Program-made: the position numbers and the translations under genes
Shown: positions 62,287 to 64,000 of the stretch, one piece after another
Layout of the letters: each line of letters starts with the position of its first letter
Position numbering within the stretch: the stretch's first letter is position 1
Source: Marichromatium gracile
GTDB taxonomy: Bacteria; Pseudomonadota; Gammaproteobacteria; Chromatiales; Chromatiaceae
Length of the DNA: 64,000 nt
Assembly (NCBI RefSeq): GCF_004343155.1
Contig: NZ_SMDC01000002.1
Span: forward strand, 310,001-374,000
Reading direction: 5' to 3'
Notes under the pieces: model-generated
What the model was told of the DNA's origin: nothing
Seen by the model: the letters and a program-made list of their open reading frames with translations, nothing else
Database searches by the model: none

Positions 62287-64000
62287 GTGACGCTACTCAA
62301 TCGACATTCGATTGGCTTCAAGATCGCCCTGTGGTCGGGGTTGACGCTGATCGTGCTCGGCGGCGTGATTACCGCCTATGCCCTCAACCAGATGGCACAG
62401 ATGGCCGACCGGCAGCGCGCGGAGGCGCTGGAGAACGGTCGTGCCTTCATCGTCAACGCCGCGCGCGAGCAGGCCGCGGTCATCAAGGGCGATGCCGATC
62501 GTGCCTTCGGTGTGGTGCGCAGCCTCGCCCAGGCCTTCGCCTCGGCCGCGCACAAGGACGGCGAGGCACTGAGTGCCTCGGACTGGACGCGACTGCGTGC
62601 GCGCTACAAGCGCATGGAGGTCGTCTCGGAGTTGGCCGCCTCGGCGATCGCCCCCCTGGTCGCTGCGGCCGAGCGTGGCGAGATGCCGCTGACCGAGGCC
62701 CAGGATCGCGCCATCGAGCTGGTGCGCAGCATGCGTTTCGATGGTGACAACTATCTGTGGATCCAGGATCTGGGAACGCCCTATCCGCGCATGCTCATGC
62801 ACCCCTATCAGCCCCAGCTCGAGGGGCAGGTACTGAACGATCCGCGTTACAACACCGCGATGGGGCGAAACGAAAACCTGTTCGTCGCGCTCGGCGATCG
62901 GGCCCGCGCCGAGGGCGGTGGCTACATCCATTACAACTGGAGCCGACCGGGCGACAGTGGCACCACGCCCAAGTTGTCCTATGGTCGCCTGGTGCCCGAA
63001 TGGGGCTGGGTGCTCGCCTCCGGGCTCTGGTCCGACGACATGTCCTTCTACAGCCGCGACGACATCAACCAGATGCTGCGCTCGGTGTTGCAGAACAACC
63101 CCGGTTTCGCCGGTCTCTACACCGTCTGGGAGCCGAACGCCTTCGACGGCATGGATGCCGAATTCGCCAACACCCCGGGGACCGACGCCAGTGGTCGCTT
63201 CATCCCCTACTGGAGCCGTGGCGGCAATGGCGAGCTGGTGCTCGAGGCGTCACGTGATTATGACGTGGCCGGGTCGGGTGACTATTACCTGATCCCCAAG
63301 CGCACCGGCAAGGAGCAGGTGATCGATCCCTATCTCTACGAGATACAGGGACGTGAGCAGCTGATCACCTCGGTGGTGGTGCCGATCACCAGCAACGATC
63401 GCTTCCGTGGCGTGGTCAGCGTCGATATCGCGCTGCCGCACCTGCAGCGTCTGGTCGAGGAGACTGCCTCGACCCTCTATGAGGGCAGGGGCAAGATCGC
63501 CCTGGTCTCCTATGAGGGGACGCTGGTTGCTTCCAGCCGGCGACCGGATCTGGTCGGCAAGCCCTTCTCCGAGCTGCACCCCGAGTCGGGGCGGATCATC
63601 GACGACATCCAGGCCGGCAAGACCACGGTGAGCGAGGTGGACGGTGAGCTGCTGGCCTTCGTGCCGATCCGGCTCGGCGAGAACGAGCGCCCCTGGTCGG
63701 TCGGCGTGGCCGTGCCCATGGATGTGGTCACCGCCGCGGCCGATCAGGCCGAGGCCAGCGCCAAGCGGGCCGCGACGGTGATGCTCGGCGTGGCGGTGCT
63801 GTGCATCGTCGTCGGCGTCGGGGTGATGCTGTTGGTGGCGCGGGTCATCGTCAACCGTATCCATGGTGTCTCGGAGACGATGCGCGACATCGCCGAGGGC
63901 GAGGGCGACCTCACCCGCCAGATCGAGGTCCACGGCAAGGACGAACTGGCCGAACTGGCGACCGCCTTCAACCTGTTCCAGGGGAAGGTTCGCGAGCTGG
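62287..64000 (+). CDS. Methyl-accepting chemotaxis protein, Cache-type sensor, 3' end cut by window
   Basis: 571 codons are open from GTG 62287 to the right edge. The protein has a membrane helix at about 9-29. A large periplasmic sensor follows, with an sCache-2-like segment (NYLWIQDLGTPYPRMLMHPY near residue 155) and a dCache-like part (RDYDVAGSGDYYLIPKR and GVVSVDIALPHLQ). A second membrane helix near 500 and the start of a HAMP domain (RIHGVSETMRDIAEGEGDLT) come next. The signalling domain lies beyond the window. GAGGAG lies about nine bases before the GTG. The nearby solute-binding protein might feed it ligand, but this is unproven. Confidence 0.9.
   Translation, partial: MTLLNRHSIGFKIALWSGLTLIVLGGVITAYALNQMAQMADRQRAEALENGRAFIVNAAREQAAVIKGDADRAFGVVRSLAQAFASAAHKDGEALSASDWTRLRARYKRMEVVSELAASAIAPLVAAAERGEMPLTEAQDRAIELVRSMRFDGDNYLWIQDLGTPYPRMLMHPYQPQLEGQVLNDPRYNTAMGRNENLFVALGDRARAEGGGYIHYNWSRPGDSGTTPKLSYGRLVPEWGWVLASGLWSDDMSFYSRDDINQMLRSVLQNNPGFAGLYTVWEPNAFDGMDAEFANTPGTDASGRFIPYWSRGGNGELVLEASRDYDVAGSGDYYLIPKRTGKEQVIDPYLYEIQGREQLITSVVVPITSNDRFRGVVSVDIALPHLQRLVEETASTLYEGRGKIALVSYEGTLVASSRRPDLVGKPFSELHPESGRIIDDIQAGKTTVSEVDGELLAFVPIRLGENERPWSVGVAVPMDVVTAAADQAEASAKRAATVMLGVAVLCIVVGVGVMLLVARVIVNRIHGVSETMRDIAEGEGDLTRQIEVHGKDELAELATAFNLFQGKVREL

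Overview
The window is GC-rich chromosome from a purple sulfur bacterium, almost certainly Chromatiaceae close to Allochromatium/Marichromatium. The evidence is a complete arm of an anoxygenic photosynthesis gene cluster with a bacteriochlorophyll a reductase branch (bchCXYZ), spirilloxanthin-type carotenoid genes (crtIBCDEF) and the puf layout B1A1-L-M-C-B2A2-B3A3 reported for Allochromatium vinosum. A type IV RuBisCO-like protein follows.

1-26.6 kb, photosynthesis. bciB runs left and is cut by the window edge. bchI-bchD-bchO-crtI-crtB run right, crtD-crtC run left, and crtE-crtF-bchC-bchX-bchY-bchZ then puf run right. Sites matching TGT-N12-ACA (CrtJ/PpsR type) lie at the crtI promoter, twice in the crtD/crtE divergent promoter, and over the -35 of the puf promoter, which suggests one shared repressor. 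idi supplies isoprenoid precursor to crtE and crtB. yjbQ, the RuBisCO-like gene and lipA close the block.

26.6-37.5 kb, mixed chromosome: a YdcF-like protein, an aspartoacylase/desuccinylase, a GCS2-type glutamate-cysteine ligase, a PPM phosphatase, tadA, two K+-channel-type proteins (one fused to a periplasmic binding domain, GluR0-like), an AraC regulator divergent from a YqhD-like aldehyde reductase, and a Y1 (REP-associated type) transposase with a decayed second copy.

37.5-52.9 kb, accessory DNA of lower GC. One unknown AT-rich gene comes first. Then a probable 13.7-kb integrative mobilizable element (about 39124-52859) sits at the 3' end of guaA. It carries a tyrosine integrase, an IncQ-type replication module (alpA-repA-repC with four 21-bp iterons), an RP4-type oriT, traJ, and only three mating-pore genes, trbJ, trbK and trbL. 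Its cargo includes a HEPN-domain protein and a 778-residue PD-(D/E)XK plus SEC-C protein. No relaxase or complete type IV secretion system is present, so transfer would need an IncP-like helper. The trbJ/K/L subset suggests the element could modify that helper's pore.

52.9-64 kb, chromosome again: guaA and guaB, xseA, a cell-wall hydrolase-like protein, an iron-regulated hemP/hemS-type haem cluster with a Fur-box-like site, a periplasmic solute-binding protein, a promoter region with three CG-repeat elements, and a Cache-domain chemoreceptor cut by the right edge.
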